The notes under the pieces: model-generated | Told to the model about the DNA's origin: nothing | The model's input: only the letters and a program-made list of their open reading frames with translations | Databases searched by the model: none | Translations under genes and position numbers: made by a program | NCBI GenBank assembly: GCA_947650365.1 | Contig: CANTAL010000140.1 | Location: 1 to 64,000 of the forward strand | DNA: 64,000 nucleotides | Reading direction: 5' to 3' | DNA from: Chamaelirium japonicum | Taxonomy: Eukaryota > Streptophyta > Magnoliopsida > Liliales > Melanthiaceae | Shown here: positions 24,457 to 37,516 of the stretch, in pieces | How the letters are laid out: each line of letters begins with the position of its first letter | Position numbering within the stretch: position 1 is the stretch's first letter

Positions 24457-25711
24457 TTCTATTTCATTCGTATGATCCATTCTAATTCATTCGCACGATC
24501 CATTCTAATTCATTCATACGATCCATTCTAATTCATTCGTACGATCCATTCTAATTCATTCGTACGATCCATTCTAATTCATTCGCACAATCTATTCTAA
24601 TTCATTTGTACGATCCATTCTAATTCATTCGCACGATCCATTCTAATTCATTCATACGATCCATTCTATTTCATTCGTACGATCCATTCTAATTCCTTCG
24701 TATGATCCATTCTAATTCATTCGTACGGTATGATTCATTCTAATTCATTCACACGATCCATTCTAATTCAATCCATTCTAATTCATTCGTACGATCCATT
24801 CTAATTCATTCGTACGATCCATTCTAATTCATTCGTACGATCCATTCTAATTCATTCGTACGATTCATTTTAATTCAATCCATTCTAATTCATTCGTACG
24901 ATCCATTCTTACTCATTCGTACGATCCATTCTAATTCATTCGCACGAATGAATCCATTCTAATTCATTCGTATGATCCATTCTAATTCATTCGCATGAAT
25001 GTATCCATTCTAATTCATTCGTACGATCCATTCTATCTCATTCGTACAATCCATTCTATTTCAATCGTACGATCCATTCTAATTCATTCGCATGATCCAT
25101 TCTAATTCATTCGTACGATCGATTCTAATTCATTCATACGATCCATTCTAATTCACTCGCACGAATGTATCCATTCTAATTCATTCGTACGATCCATTCT
25201 AATTTATTCGCACAATCTATTCTAATTCATTCTTACGATCCATTCTAATTTATTCGCACGATCCATTCTAATTCATTCATACGATCCATTCTAATTCATT
25301 CATATGATCCATTCTAATTCATTCGCACGATCCATTCTTACTCATTCGTATGATCCATTCTAATTCATTCGCACGATCCATTCTAATTCATTCACACTCA
25401 TACGATCCATTCTAATTCATTCGCACGAATGTATCCTTTCTAATTCATTCGTACGATCCATTCTAATTCATTCGCACAATCTATTCTAATTCATTCGTAC
25501 GATCCATTCTAATTCATTCGTACGATCCATTCTAATTCATTCGCACGATCCATTCTAATTCATTCGTACGATCCATTCTAATTCATTTATACGATCCAAT
25601 CTAATTCATTCATACGATCCATTCTAATTCTTTCGCACGAATGTATCCATTCTAATTCATTCATACGATCCATTCTAATTCATTAGCACGAAAAAACACG
25701 ATCCACTCACA
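24457..25711 (+). repeat. Module N, shortened, ending in junction JD
   Basis: It lacks the GCACGAAGGTATCC segment that lies between CTATTTC and CTTCGTATGATCC in other N copies. It keeps CGGTATGATTC, AATTCAATCC, GCACGAATGAATCC, GTACGATCGATTC and TTCACACTCATACG. The monomers with TTAATACG before TTCACACTC are also missing. The JD core is at 25689-25708. Confidence 0.85.
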
Positions 25712-26424
25712 TACGAATAAATTAGAATGAATTAGAATGGATTGTGTGAATGAATTAGAATGGATCGTATGAATGAATTAGAATGGATCGTGCGAATGAA
25801 TTAGAATGGATCGTGCGAATGAATTAGAATATGGATCGAATGAAGGAATTAGAATGGATCGTACGAATGAATTCGAATGTATACTTTCTAATTCAATCGT
25901 ACGATCCATTCTAATTCCTTCGTACGATCCATTCTTACTCATTCGTATGATCCATTCTAATTCATTCGCACGATCCATTCTAATTCATTAATACGATCCA
26001 TTCTAATACATTCGTACGATCCATTCTAATTCATTCACACTCATACGATCCATTCTAATTCATTCGCACGAATGTATCCTTTCTAATTCATTCGTACGAT
26101 CCATTCTAATTCATTCGCACAATCTATTCTAATTCATTCGAACGATCCATTCTAATTCATTCGTACGATCCATTCTAATTCATTCGTACGATCCATTCTA
26201 ATTCATTCGCACGATCCATTCTAATTCATTCGCACGATCCATTCTAATTCATTAGCACGATCCATTCTAATTCATTCGTACGATCCATTCTAATTCATTT
26301 ATACGATCCAATCTAATTCATTCATACGATCCATTCTAATTCTTTCGCACGAATGTATCCATTCTAATTCATTCGTACGATCCATTCTAATTCATTAGCA
26401 CGAAAAAACACGATCCACTCACAT
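25712..26424 (+). repeat. Duplicated end of module N: P fragment, N tail and a second JD
   Basis: A G block of about 160 bp with JB (25864-25884, ending ATAC instead of ATCC) is followed by a repeat of the N tail and another JD core at 26401-26420. The two JD cores lie 712 bp apart, and the sequences upstream of them match, so this is a tandem duplication that includes the first part of P. The second N tail contains the TTAATACG segment that the first lacks. Confidence 0.8.
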
Positions 26425-27461
26425 ACGAATAAATTAGAATGAATTAGAATGGATTGTGTGAATGAATTAGAATGGATCGTATGAATGAATTAGAATGGAT
26501 CGTATGAGTGAATTCGAATGGATCGTGCGTGTGAATAAATTAGAATGGATCTTACGAATGAGTAAGATTGGATCGTACGAATGAATTAGAATGGATCGTA
26601 CGAATGAATTAGAATAGATTGTGCGCATGTACGATCTATTCTAATTCATTCGCACGAATGTATCCATTCTAATTCATTCGTATGATCCATTCTAATTCAT
26701 TCATTCAATCCACTCTATTTCATTCGTACGATCCATTCTTACTCATTCGTACGATCCATTCTAATTCATTCGCACGAATGTATCCATTCTAATTCATTCG
26801 TACGATCCATTCTGATTCATTCATACGATCCATTCTAATTCATTCGTACGAGCCATTCTAATTCATTCGCACGATCCATTCTAATTTATTCATACGATCC
26901 AATCTAATTCATTCATACGATCCATTCTAATTCAATCGTATGTATCCATTCTAATTCATTCATACGATCCATTCTAATTCATTTGTACGATCCATTCTAA
27001 TTCATTCGTACGATCCATTCTAATTCATTCGTACGATCCATTCTAATTCCTTCGTACGATCCATTCTAATTCCTTCGTACGTACGATCCATTCTAATTCA
27101 TTCGCATGATCATTCTAATTCATTCATACGATCCATTCTAATTCATTATTATGATCCATTCTAATTCATTCGCACAATCTATTCTAATTCATTCATACGA
27201 TCCATTCTATTTCATTCGTATGATCCATTCTAATTCATACGATCTATTCTATTTCATTTATACGATCCATTCTAATTCAATCGTACGATCCATTCTAATT
27301 CATTCGAACGAATGTATCCATTCTAATTCATTCTTACGATCCATTCTAATTCCATCGTACGATCCATTCTAATTCCTTCATACGATCCATTCTAATTCAT
27401 TCGCACGAATGTATCCATTCTAATTCATTCGTACGTACGATCCATTCTAATTCATTCGCAC
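26425..27461. repeat. Short G block, then C block without a clear module match
   Basis: The G block (26425-26625) ends at a single-copy switch (GTGCGCATGTACGATC). The C block to 27461 is a plain array with some 28-bp monomers. Odd monomers are GTACGTACGATCC near 27078 and 27430, where TACG is doubled, and GATCATTC near 27108, where CC is lost. I could not match most of it to M, N, P, Q or T. It ends at a single-copy switch (TTCGCACCGTACGAATG). Confidence 0.7.
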
Positions 27462-28261
27462 CGTACGAATGAATTAGAATGGATCGTACGAATGAATTAG
27501 AATGGATACATTCGTGCGAAGGAATTAGAATGGATCATATGAAGGAATTAGAATGGATCGTACGAATGAATTAGAATGGATCGTACGAATAAATTAGAAT
27601 GGATACATTCGTGCGAATGAATTAGAATGGATCATACGAAGGATTTAGAATGGATCGTACGAATGAATTAGTTTGGATCGTACGAATGAATTAGAATGGA
27701 TACATTCGTGCGAATGAATTAGAATGGATCATACGAAGGAATTAGAATGGATCGTACGAATGAATTAGAATGGATCGTACGAATGAATTAGAATGGATAC
27801 ATTCGTGCGAATGAATTAGAATGGATCATACGAAGGAATTAGAATGGATCGTACGAATGAATTAGAATGGATCGTACGAATGAATTAGAATTGATCGTAC
27901 GAATGAATTAGAATGGATACATTCGTGCGAATGAATTAGAATGGATCATACGAATGAATTAGAGTTGATAAATTCGTGTGAATGAATTAAAATAGATAAT
28001 ACGAATGAGTAAGAATGGATCGTAGAATCAGAATGGATCGTATGAATGAATTAGAATGGATACATACGAATGAATTAGAATGAATCGTATGAATGAATTA
28101 GAATGGATCGTGCGAATGAATTAGAATGGATCGTACGAGTGAATTAGAATGGATCGTATGAATGAATTAGAATGGATCGTAGTAATGAATTAGAATGGAT
28201 CTTACAAATGAATTAGAATAGATTGTGCGAATGAATTAGAATGGATCTGGATCGTGTATCC
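27462..28261 (+). repeat. G block with a local 97-bp higher-order repeat, ending in JF
   Basis: The 28-bp monomers start their GGATAC at 27504, 27601, 27698, 27795 and 27915. The spacings are 97, 97, 97 and 120 bp, that is 28 + 3x23 three times and then one further monomer. Within each period the monomer after the 28-bp type carries CATACGAAGG (or CATATGAAGG). From about 27960 the order breaks down. The block ends in JF at 28244-28261. Confidence 0.9.
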
Positions 28262-28940
28262 ATTCTAATTCATTCGTACGACCCATTCTAATTCATTCGC
28301 ACGATCCATTCTAATTCATTCCTACGATCTATTCTATTTCATTCGTACAATCCATTCTAATTCATTCATACGATCCAATCTAATTCATTCATACGATCCA
28401 TTCTAATTCATTCGTACGATCTATTCTATTTCATTCATACGATCCATTCTAATTCATTTGTACGATCCTTTCTAATTCCTTCGTACGATCCATTCTATTT
28501 CATTCGTATGACCCATTCTAATTCATAAGTACGATCCATTCTAATTCATTCAAACGATCCATTCTAATTCATTTGTACGATCCATTCTAATTCATTCGCA
28601 CGATCCATTCTAATTCAATCATACGATCCAATCTAATTCATTCAAACGATCCATTCTAATTCATTCGCACGAATGTATCCATTCTAATTCATTCGCACGA
28701 TCCATTCTAATTCCTTCGTACAATCCATTCTAATTCTTTTGCACGAATGTATCCATTCTAATTCATTCGTACGATCCATTCTAATTCATTCGTATGATCT
28801 ATTCTAATTCATTCGCATGATCCATTATAATTCATTCATACGATCCAATCTAATTCATTCATACGATCCATTCTAATTCATTCGCACGAATGTATCAACT
28901 CTAATTCATTCGTACGATCCATTCTAATTCATTCATACAT
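28262..28940 (-). repeat. Inverted module Q
   Basis: A C block from JF to JE (28930-28944), matching 53132-53782 almost throughout: CGACCCATTC, TCCTTTCTAATTCC, TCATAAGTACGATCC, and TTGCACGAATGTATCC. It is the reverse complement of the G block at 46323-47000 in part. The 5' half also matches 11988-12340. Confidence 0.85.
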
Positions 28941-29560
28941 GTACGAATGAATTAGAATGGATACATTCATGCGAATGAATTAGAATGGATCGTATGAATG
29001 AATTAGATTGGATCGTATGTATGAATTAGAATGGATCGTGCGAATGAATTAGAATGGATCGTACGAATGAATTAGAATGGATCGAACAAATGAATTAGAA
29101 TGGATACATTCGTGCAAAAGAATTAGAATGGATTGTATGAATGAATTAGAATGGATCGTGCGAATGAATTAGAATGGATCGTACGAATGAATTAGAATGG
29201 ATACATTCGTGCGAAAGAATTAGAATAGATCGTATGAATGAATTAGAATGGATCGTATGAATGAAATAGAATGGATCGTACGAATGAATTAGAATGGATC
29301 GTGCGAATGAATTAGAATGGATCGTACGAATGAATTAGAATGGATCGTACGAAGGAATTAGAATGGATCGTACGAATGAATTAGAAAGGATACATTCGAA
29401 TTCATTCGTACGATCCATTCTAATTCCTTCGTACGATCCATATTATAATTCATTCGCACGATCCATTCTAATTCATTCATACGATCCATTCTAATTCATT
29501 CACACAATCCATTCTAATTCATTCTAATTTATTCGTATGTGAGTGGATCGTGTTTTTTCG
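28941..29560 (-). repeat. Inverted module P with junctions JB and JD
   Basis: It is the reverse complement of P: a G block from JE, JB at 29388-29408, a short C block with CCATATTATAATTC, then the inverted JD core at 29541-29560 (GAGTGGATCGTG then TTTTTTCG). It parallels 53782-54415 with landmark offsets of 24,841-24,855 bp, so Q and P were copied together. Confidence 0.88.
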
Positions 29561-30411
29561 TGCTAGTGAATTAGAATGGATCGTACAAATGAATTAGAAT
29601 GGATACATTCGTGCGAAAGAATTAGAATGGATCGTATGAATGAATTAGATTGGATCGTATAAATGAATTAGAATGGATCGTACGAATGAATTAGAATGGA
29701 TCGTGCTAATGAATTAGAATGGATCGTGCGAATGAATTAGAATGGATCGTGCGAATGAATTAGAATGGATCGTACGAATGAATTATAATGGATCGTACGA
29801 ATGAATTAGAATGGATCGTTCGAATGAATTAGAATAGATTGTGCGAATGAAGTAGAATGGATCGTACGAATGAATTAGAAAGGATACATTCGTGCGAATG
29901 AATTAGAATGGATCGTATGAGTGTGAATGAATTAGAATGGATCGTGCGAATGAATTAGAATGGATCGTATTAATGAATTAGAATGGATCGTGCGAATGAA
30001 TTAGAATGGATCGTACGAATGAGTAAGAATGGATCGTGCGAATGAATTAGAATGGATCATATGAATGAATTAGAATGGATCGTATGAATGAATTAGAATG
30101 GATCGTGTGAATAAATTAGAATGGATCGTATGAATGAATTAGAATAGATTGTGCGAATGAATTAGAATGGATCATACGAATGAATTAGAATGGATACATT
30201 CGTGCAAATGAATTAGAATGGATCGTATGAATGAATTAGAATCAATCGTACGAATGAATTAGAATGGATCATGCGAATGAATTAGAATGGATCATGCGAA
30301 TGAATTAGAATGGATCGTACGAATGAAATAGAATGGATTGTACGAATGAGATAGAATGGATCGTACGAATGAATTAGAATGGATACATTCATGCGAATGA
30401 ATTAGAATGGA
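29561..30411 (-). repeat. Inverted module N, partial
   Basis: From the inverted JD it reads back through the N tail: GTATGAGTGTGAATG near 29916, ATTAATGAATTAG, GAATGAGATAGAATGG near 30344, ending at GGATTCATTCG. Here it switches to C orientation at about 30412, a breakpoint not seen elsewhere. The tract is very similar to 300-900. Confidence 0.85.
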
Positions 30412-31045
30412 TTCATTCGTACGATCCATTCTAATTCATTCGTACGATCCATTCTAATTCATTCGTACAATCCATTCTATTTCATTCGTACGATCCATTC
30501 TTACTCATTCCTACGATCCATTCGTATCCATTCTAATTCATTCGTACGATCTATTCTAATTCATTCGTACGATCCATTCTAATTCATTAATACGATCCAA
30601 TCTAATTTATTCATATGATCCATTCTAATTCATTCGTACGATCCATTCTAATTCATTCGCACGATCCATTCTAATTCATTCGCACGATCCATTCTAATTC
30701 ATTCATACGATCCATTCTAATTCATTCGTACGATCCATTCTAATTCATTCGCACGATCCATTCTAATTCATTGGCACGAATGTATCCATTCTAATTCATT
30801 CGTATGATCCATTCTAATTCATTCACACGATCCGTTCATATTCATTCATACAATCCATTCTATTTCTTTTGCACGAATGTATCCATTCTAATTCATTCGT
30901 ACGATCCATTCTATTTCATTCGTACGATCCATTCTAATTCATTCGTACAATCCATTCTAATTCATTCGCACGATCTATTCGAATTCATTCGCACGAATGT
31001 ATCCACTCTAATTCATTCATACGATCCATTCTAATTCCTTCGTAC
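30412..31045 (+). repeat. C block: end of module M, then plus-strand module T
   Basis: 30480-30640 resembles the 3' end of M (CTACGATCCATTCGTATCC, TTAATACGATCC). 30804-31034 is T in plus orientation, with TTTCTTTTGCACG and GATCTATTCGAATTCATTCG. The same M-end to T order occurs at 41990-42252, where T is truncated by JH, and T recurs at about 63120-63350. Confidence 0.8.
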
Positions 31046-32022
31046 GATCCATTCTATTTCATTCGTATGATCCATTCTATTTCATTCATATAATCCATTC
31101 TAATTCATTCGTACGATCCATTCTAATTCATTCATACGATCCATTCTAATTCATTCGTATGATCCATTCTAATTCATTCGTTCGATCCATTCTAATTTAT
31201 TCGCACGATCCATTCTAATTCATTCATACGATCCATTCTTACTCATTCGTACGATCCATTCTAATTCATTCGCACGATCCATTCTAATTCATCCGTACGA
31301 TCCATTCTATTTCATTCGTACGATCCATTCTTACTCATTCGTACGATCCATTCTAATTCATTCGCACGAATGTATCCATTCTAATTCATTCATACGATCC
31401 ATTCTAATTCCTTCGTACAAACCATTCTAATTCCTACGTACGATCCATTCTAATTCCTTTGTACGACCCATTATATTTCATTCGTATGATCCATTCTAAT
31501 TCCTTTATACGATCCAGTCTAATTCATTCCCATGAATGTATCCAATCTAATTCATTTGCACGAATGTATCCATTCTAATTCATTCGTACGATCCATTCTA
31601 ATTCATTCGTACGTTCCATTCTAATTCATTCGTAAGATCCATTCTAATTCATTCGCACGATCCATTCTAATTCATTAATACGATCCAATCTAATTCATTC
31701 GTACGATCCATTCTAATTCATTCGTACGAATGTATCCACTCTAATTCATTCATACGATCCATTCTAATTCATTCGTATGATCCATTCTATTTCATTCGTA
31801 TGATCCATTCTAATTCCTTCGTACGATCCATTCTTATTCATTCCCATGAATGTATCCATTCTAATTCATACGTAAGATCCATTCTAATTCATTTATACGA
31901 TCCAATCTAATTCATTCATACAATCTATTCTAATTCATTCGCATGAATTTATCCATTCTAACTCGTTCGTACGATCCATTCGAATTCATTCGCACGAATG
32001 TATCCATTCTAATTCATTCGTA
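31046..32022 (+). repeat. Module S and following C block
   Basis: 31230-31650 is matched by 61590-62000: CCGTACGATCC, CGTACAAACCATTC, GTACGACCCATTATATTTC and GATCCAGTCTAATTC. A fragment also lies at 59548-59660. From about 31860 it carries ATACGTAAGATCC and CTAACTCGTTCGTACG, leading to inverted JC. Confidence 0.8.
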
Positions 32023-32669
32023 CGATCCATTCCGTGCGAATGAATTAGAATGCATCGTACGAATGAATTAGAATGGATATATTCGTGCAAATGAATTAGA
32101 ATAGATCGTACAAATGAATTAGAATAGATCGTACGAATGAATTAGAATGGATTGTATGAATGAATTAGATTAGATCGTATAAATGAATTAGAATGGATCG
32201 TACGAATGAATTAGAATGGATTATATGAATGAAATAGAATGGATCATACGAATGAAATAGAATGGATCGTACGAAGGAATTAGAATGGATCGTATGAATG
32301 AATTAGAGTGGATACATTCGTGCGAATGAATTCGAATAGATCGTGCGAATGAATTAGAATGGATTGTACGAATGAATTAGAATAGATCGTACGAATGAAA
32401 TAGAATGGATCGTACGAATGAATTAGAATGGATACATTCGTGCAAAAGAAATAGAATGGATTGTATGAATGAATTAGAATGGATCGTGTGAATTAATTAG
32501 AATGGATCATACGAATGAATTAGAATGGATACATTCGTGCGAATGAATTAGAATGGATCGCACGAATGAATTAGAATGGATCGTATGAATGAATTAGAAT
32601 GGATCGTGCGAATGAATTAGAATGGATCGTGCGAATGAATTAGAATGGATCGTACGAATGAATTAGAAT
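32023..32669 (-). repeat. Inverted JC, then G block with inverted module T
   Basis: Inverted JC (32023-32042, CGATCCATTCCGTGCGAATG) opens a G block. Inverted T lies at about 32283-32520, with GAGTGGATACATTCG and GCAAAAGAAATAG. This copy has GTGTGAATTAATTAG near 32489 in place of GTGTGAATGAATTAG. Further plain monomers lead into inverted M. Confidence 0.82.
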
Positions 32670-34063
32670 GGATCGTATGAATGAATTAGATTGGATCGTA
32701 TTAATGAATTAGAATGGATCGTACGAATGAATTAGAATAGATCGTACAAATAAATTAGAATGGATATGAATGGATCGTACGAATGAGTAAGAATGGATCG
32801 TACGAATGAAATAGAATGGATTGTACGAATGAATTAGAATGGATACATTCGTGCGAATGAATTAGGATGGATCGTATGAATGAATTAGAATAGATTGTGC
32901 GAATGAATTAGAATGGATCGTACGAATGAATTAGAATGGATACATTCATGCGAATGAATTAGAATGGATTGTATGAATGAATTAGAATGGATCGTATGAG
33001 TGAATTAGAATGGATACGAAGGAATTAGAATAGATCGTACGAAGGAATTAGAATGGAGAATGGATCGTGCGAATGAATTAGAATGGATCGTGCGATAAGA
33101 ATGGATCGTACGAATGAAATAGAATAGATCGTACGGATAAATGAATTTGGATCGTGCTAATGAATTAGAATGGATCGTACGAATGAATTAGAATGGATCG
33201 TACTAATGAATTAGAATAGATTGTGCGAATGAATTAGAATGGATCGTACAAATGAATTAGAAAGGATATATTCGTGCGAATGAATTAGAATAGATTGTAT
33301 GAAAGAATTAGATTGGATCGTATTAATGAATTAGAATGGATCGTGCGAATGAATTAGAATGGATCGTACGAATGAATTAGAATGGATAGATTCGTGCGAA
33401 TGAATTTGAATGGATCGTACGAAGGAATTAGAATGGATCGTACGAAAGAATTAGAATAGATCATACGAAGAAATTAGAATGGATCGTACGAATGAATTAG
33501 AATGGATCGTATGAATGAATTAGAATGGATCGTGCGAATGAATTAAAATGGATCGTATGAATGAAATAGAATGGATCGTATGAATTAGAATGGATCGTAC
33601 GAATGAAATAGAATGGATCGTACGAATGAATTAGAATAGATTGTGCGAATGGATTAGAATGTATCATACGATTGAGTAAGAATGGATTGTACGAATGAAA
33701 TACAATAGATCGTACGAATGAATTAGAATGGATCATGCTAATGAATTAGAATTGATCGTACGAATGAATTAGAATAGATTGTGCGAATGAATTAGAATGG
33801 ATCGTACGAATGAATTGGAATGGATACGTTCGTGCGAATGAATTAGAAAGGATCGTATGAATGAATTAGAGTGGATACATTCGTACAAATGAATTAGAAT
33901 GGATCGTACGAATGAATTAGAATGGATACATTCGTGCGAATGAATTAGAATGGATCGTTTGAGTGAATGCGAATGGATCGTGCGAATGAATTAGAATGGA
34001 TTGTACGAATGAATTAGAATGGATCGTACGAATGAATTAGAATGGATACATTCGTGAGAATCC
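32670..34063 (-). repeat. Inverted module M, near full length; start of the super-repeat
   Basis: All M landmarks are present in reverse order, ending in JA at 34044-34063 with GTGAGAATCC, a single-base change. The copy also has AAAGAATTAG near 33303 and GTATCATACG near 33661. The order of modules that follows (N, JD, P, JE, Q, JF, R) is repeated from 42865. Confidence 0.9.
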
Positions 34064-35613
34064 ATTCTACTTCATTCGTACGATCCATTCTAATTCATTC
34101 GCACGATCCATTCTAATTCATACATACGACCCATTCTAATTCATTCGTACGATCCATTCTAATTCATTCGTACGATCCATTCTAATTCATTCGCGCAATC
34201 TATTCTAATTCATTCGTACGATCCATTCTAATTCATTCGCACGATCCATTCTAATTCATTCATACGATCCATTCTATTTCATTCGTATGATCCATTCTTA
34301 CTCATTCGTACGATCCATTCTAATTCATTTGCACGAAGGTATCCATTCTAATTCATTCGTACTATCCATTCTAATTCCTTCGTACGATCCATTCTAATTC
34401 CTTCGTACGATCCATTCTAATTCATTCGTACGATCCATTCTAATTCATTCGTACGGTCCATTCTAATTCCTTCGTATGATCCATTCTAATTCATTCGTAC
34501 GGTATGATTCATTCTAATTCATTCGTACGATTCATTCTAATTCAATCCATTCTAATTCATTCGTAAGATCCATTCTATATTCATTCGTACGATTCATTCT
34601 AATTCAATCTATTCTAATTCATTCGTACGATTCATTCTAATTCAATCCATTCTAATTCATTCGTACGATCCATTCTTACTCATTCGTATGATCCATTCTA
34701 ATTCATTCGCACGAATGAATCCATTCTAATTCATTCGTATGATCCATTCTAATTCATTCGCATGAATGTATCCATTCTAATTCATTCGTACGATCCATTC
34801 TATCTCATTCGTACAATCCATTCTATTTCATTCGTACGATCCATTCTAATTCATTCGCACGATCCATTCTAATTCATTCGCATGATCCATTCTAATTCAT
34901 TCGTACGATCGATTCTAATTCATTCATACGATCCATTCTAATTCATTCGCACAAATGTATCCATTCTAATTCATTCGTACGATCCATTCTAATTCATTCG
35001 CACAATCTATTCTAATTCATTCAAACGATCCATTCTAATTTATTCGCACGATCCATTCTAATTCATTCATACGATCCATTCTAATTCATTCATATGATCC
35101 ATTCTAATTCATTCGCACGATCCATTCTTACTTATTCGTACTATCCATTCTAATTCATTCGCACGATCCATTCTAATTCATTAATACGATCCATTCTAAT
35201 TCATTCGCACGATCCATTCTAATTCATTCACACTCATACGATCCATTCTAATTCATTCGAACGAATGTATCCTTTCTAATTCATTCGTACGATCCATTCT
35301 AATTCATTCGCACAATCTATTCTAATTCATTCGAACGATCCATTCTAATTCATTCGTACGATCCATTCTAATTCATTCGTACGATCCATTCTAATTCATT
35401 CGCACGATCCATTCTAATTCATTCGCACGATCCATTCTAATTCATTAGCACGATCCATTCTAATTCATTCGTACGATCCATTCTAATTCATTTATACGAT
35501 CCAATCTAATTCATTCATACGATCCATTCTAATTCTTTCGCACGAATGTATCCATTCTAATTCATTCGTACGATCCATTCTAATTCATTAGAACGAAAAA
35601 ACACGATCCACTC
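34064..35613 (+). repeat. Module N, full, ending in junction JD
   Basis: N with all landmarks: GCACGAAGGTATCC near 34331, CGGTATGATTC near 34499, and three AATTCAAT(C/T)C shortened monomers, one more than other copies (the middle one near 34602 reads AATTCAATCT). Then come GCACGAATGAATCC near 34708, GTACGATCGATTC near 34906, and TTCACACTCATACG near 35226. The JD core is at 35594-35613. Confidence 0.9.
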
Positions 35614-36224
35614 ATATACGAATAAATTAGAATGAATTAGAATGGATTGTGTGAATGAATTAGAATGGATCGTGTGAATGAATTAGAATGGATCGTGCGA
35701 ATGAATTAGAATATGGATCGTACGAAGGAATTAGAATGGATCGTACGAATGAATTCGAATGTATCCTTTCTAATTCATTCGTACGATCCATTCTAATTCC
35801 TTCGTACGATCCATTCTAATTCATTCGTACGATCCATTCTAATTCATTCGCACGATCCATTCTAATTTATTCGTACGATCCATTCTATTTCATTCATACG
35901 ATCCATTCTATTTCATTCATACCATTTATTCTAATTCTTTCGCACGAATGTATCCATTCTAATTCATTCGTACGATCCATTCTAATTCATTCGCACGATC
36001 CATTCTAATTCATTCATACAATCCATTCTAATTCTTTTGCACGAATGTATCCATTCTAATTCATTCGTTCGATCCATTCTAATTCATTCGTACGATCCAT
36101 TCTAATTCATTCGCACGATCCATTCTAATTCATGCATACGATCTAATCTAATTCATTCATACGATCCATTCTAATTCATTCGCATGAATGTATCCATTCT
36201 AATTCATTCGTACATGTATGAATG
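35614..36224 (+). repeat. Module P
   Basis: A G block with ATATGGATCGTACGAAGG, JB at 35746-35766, then a C block to JE at 36210-36224. In the C block one monomer reads CATACCATTTATTC near 35928, where the usual form is CATACGATCTATTC. The block is otherwise closely similar to 45771-46331. Confidence 0.9.
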
Positions 36225-36910
36225 AATTAGAATGGATCGTACGAATGAATTAGAGTTGATACATTCGTGCGAATGAATTAGAATGGATCGTACGAATGAA
36301 TTAGATTGGATCGTATGAATGAATTATAATGGATCATGCGAATGAATTAGAATAGATCATACGAATGAATTAGAATGGATCGTACGAATGAATTAGAATG
36401 GATACATTCGTGCAAAAGAATTAGAATGGATTGTATGAATGAATTAGAATGGATCGTGCGAATGAATTAGAATGGATACATTCGTGCGAATGAATTAGAA
36501 TGGATCGTATGAATGAATTAGATTGGATCGTATGAATGAAGTAGAATGGATCGTGCGAATGAATTAGAATGGATCGTACGAATGAGTTAGAATGGATCGT
36601 TTGAATGAATTAGAATGGATCGTACTTATGAATTAGAATGGGTCATACGAATGAAATAGAATGGATCGTACGAAGGAATTAGAAAGAATCGTACAAACGA
36701 ATTAGAATGGATCGTATGAATGAAATAGAATAGATCGTACAAATGAATTAGAATGGATCGTATGAATGAATTAGATTGGATCGTATGAATGAATTAGAAT
36801 GGATTGTAGGAATGAAATAGAATAGATCGTACGAATGAATTAGAATGGATCGTGCGAAGGAATTAGAATGGGTCGTAAGAATGAATTAGAATGGATACAC
36901 GATCCAGATC
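36225..36910 (+). repeat. Module Q, ending in inverted JF
   Basis: A G block with GAGTTGATACATTCG, ATTATAATGGATCATGCG, GCAAAAGAATTAG, GTACTTATGAATTAG near 36622, and GTACAAACGAATTAG near 36691. It ends at 36893-36910 (GGATACACGATCCAGATC). It matches 46332-47017 monomer for monomer over most of its length. Confidence 0.9.
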
Positions 36911-37516
36911 CATTCTAATTCATTCGCACAATCTATTCTAATTCATTCGTAGGATCCATTCTAATTCATTACTACGATCCATTCTAATTCATTCATACAA
37001 TCCATTCTAATTCATTCGTACGATCCATTCTAATTTATTCGCACGATCCATTCTAATTCATTCATATGATCCATTCTAATTCATTCGTTTGTATCCATTC
37101 TAATTCATTCATACGATCCATTCTTACTCATTCGTATTATCCATTTTAATTCATTCACACGAATGTATCAACTCTAATTCATTCGTATGATCCATTCTAA
37201 TTCATTCACACGAATGTATCCATTCTAATTCATTCGTACGATCCATTCTAATTCATTCGTACGATCCATTCTAATTCATTCGTACGATCCATTCTAATTC
37301 CTTTGTATGATCCATTCTAATTCATTCGCACGAATGTATCCATTCTAATTCATTCGTACGATCCATTCTAATTCATTCGTACGATCCATTCTAATTCCTT
37401 CGTATGATCCATTCTAATTCATTCGCACGAATGTATCCATTCTAATTCATTCGTACGATCCATTCTAATTCATTCGTACGATCCATTCTAAATCCTTCGT
37501 ATGATCCATTCTAATT
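36911..37516 (+). repeat. Module R, first part
   Basis: A C block with TTACTACGATCC near 36968, TTCGTAGGATCC, TCGTATTATCC and GTATCAACTC. Then comes a locally repeated triplet in which CTTCGTATGATCC and a GCACGAATGTATCC monomer recur near 37303, 37398 and 37497, a spacing of about 95-99 bp. The matching copy at 47018-47620 has fewer turns of that triplet. Confidence 0.85.
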
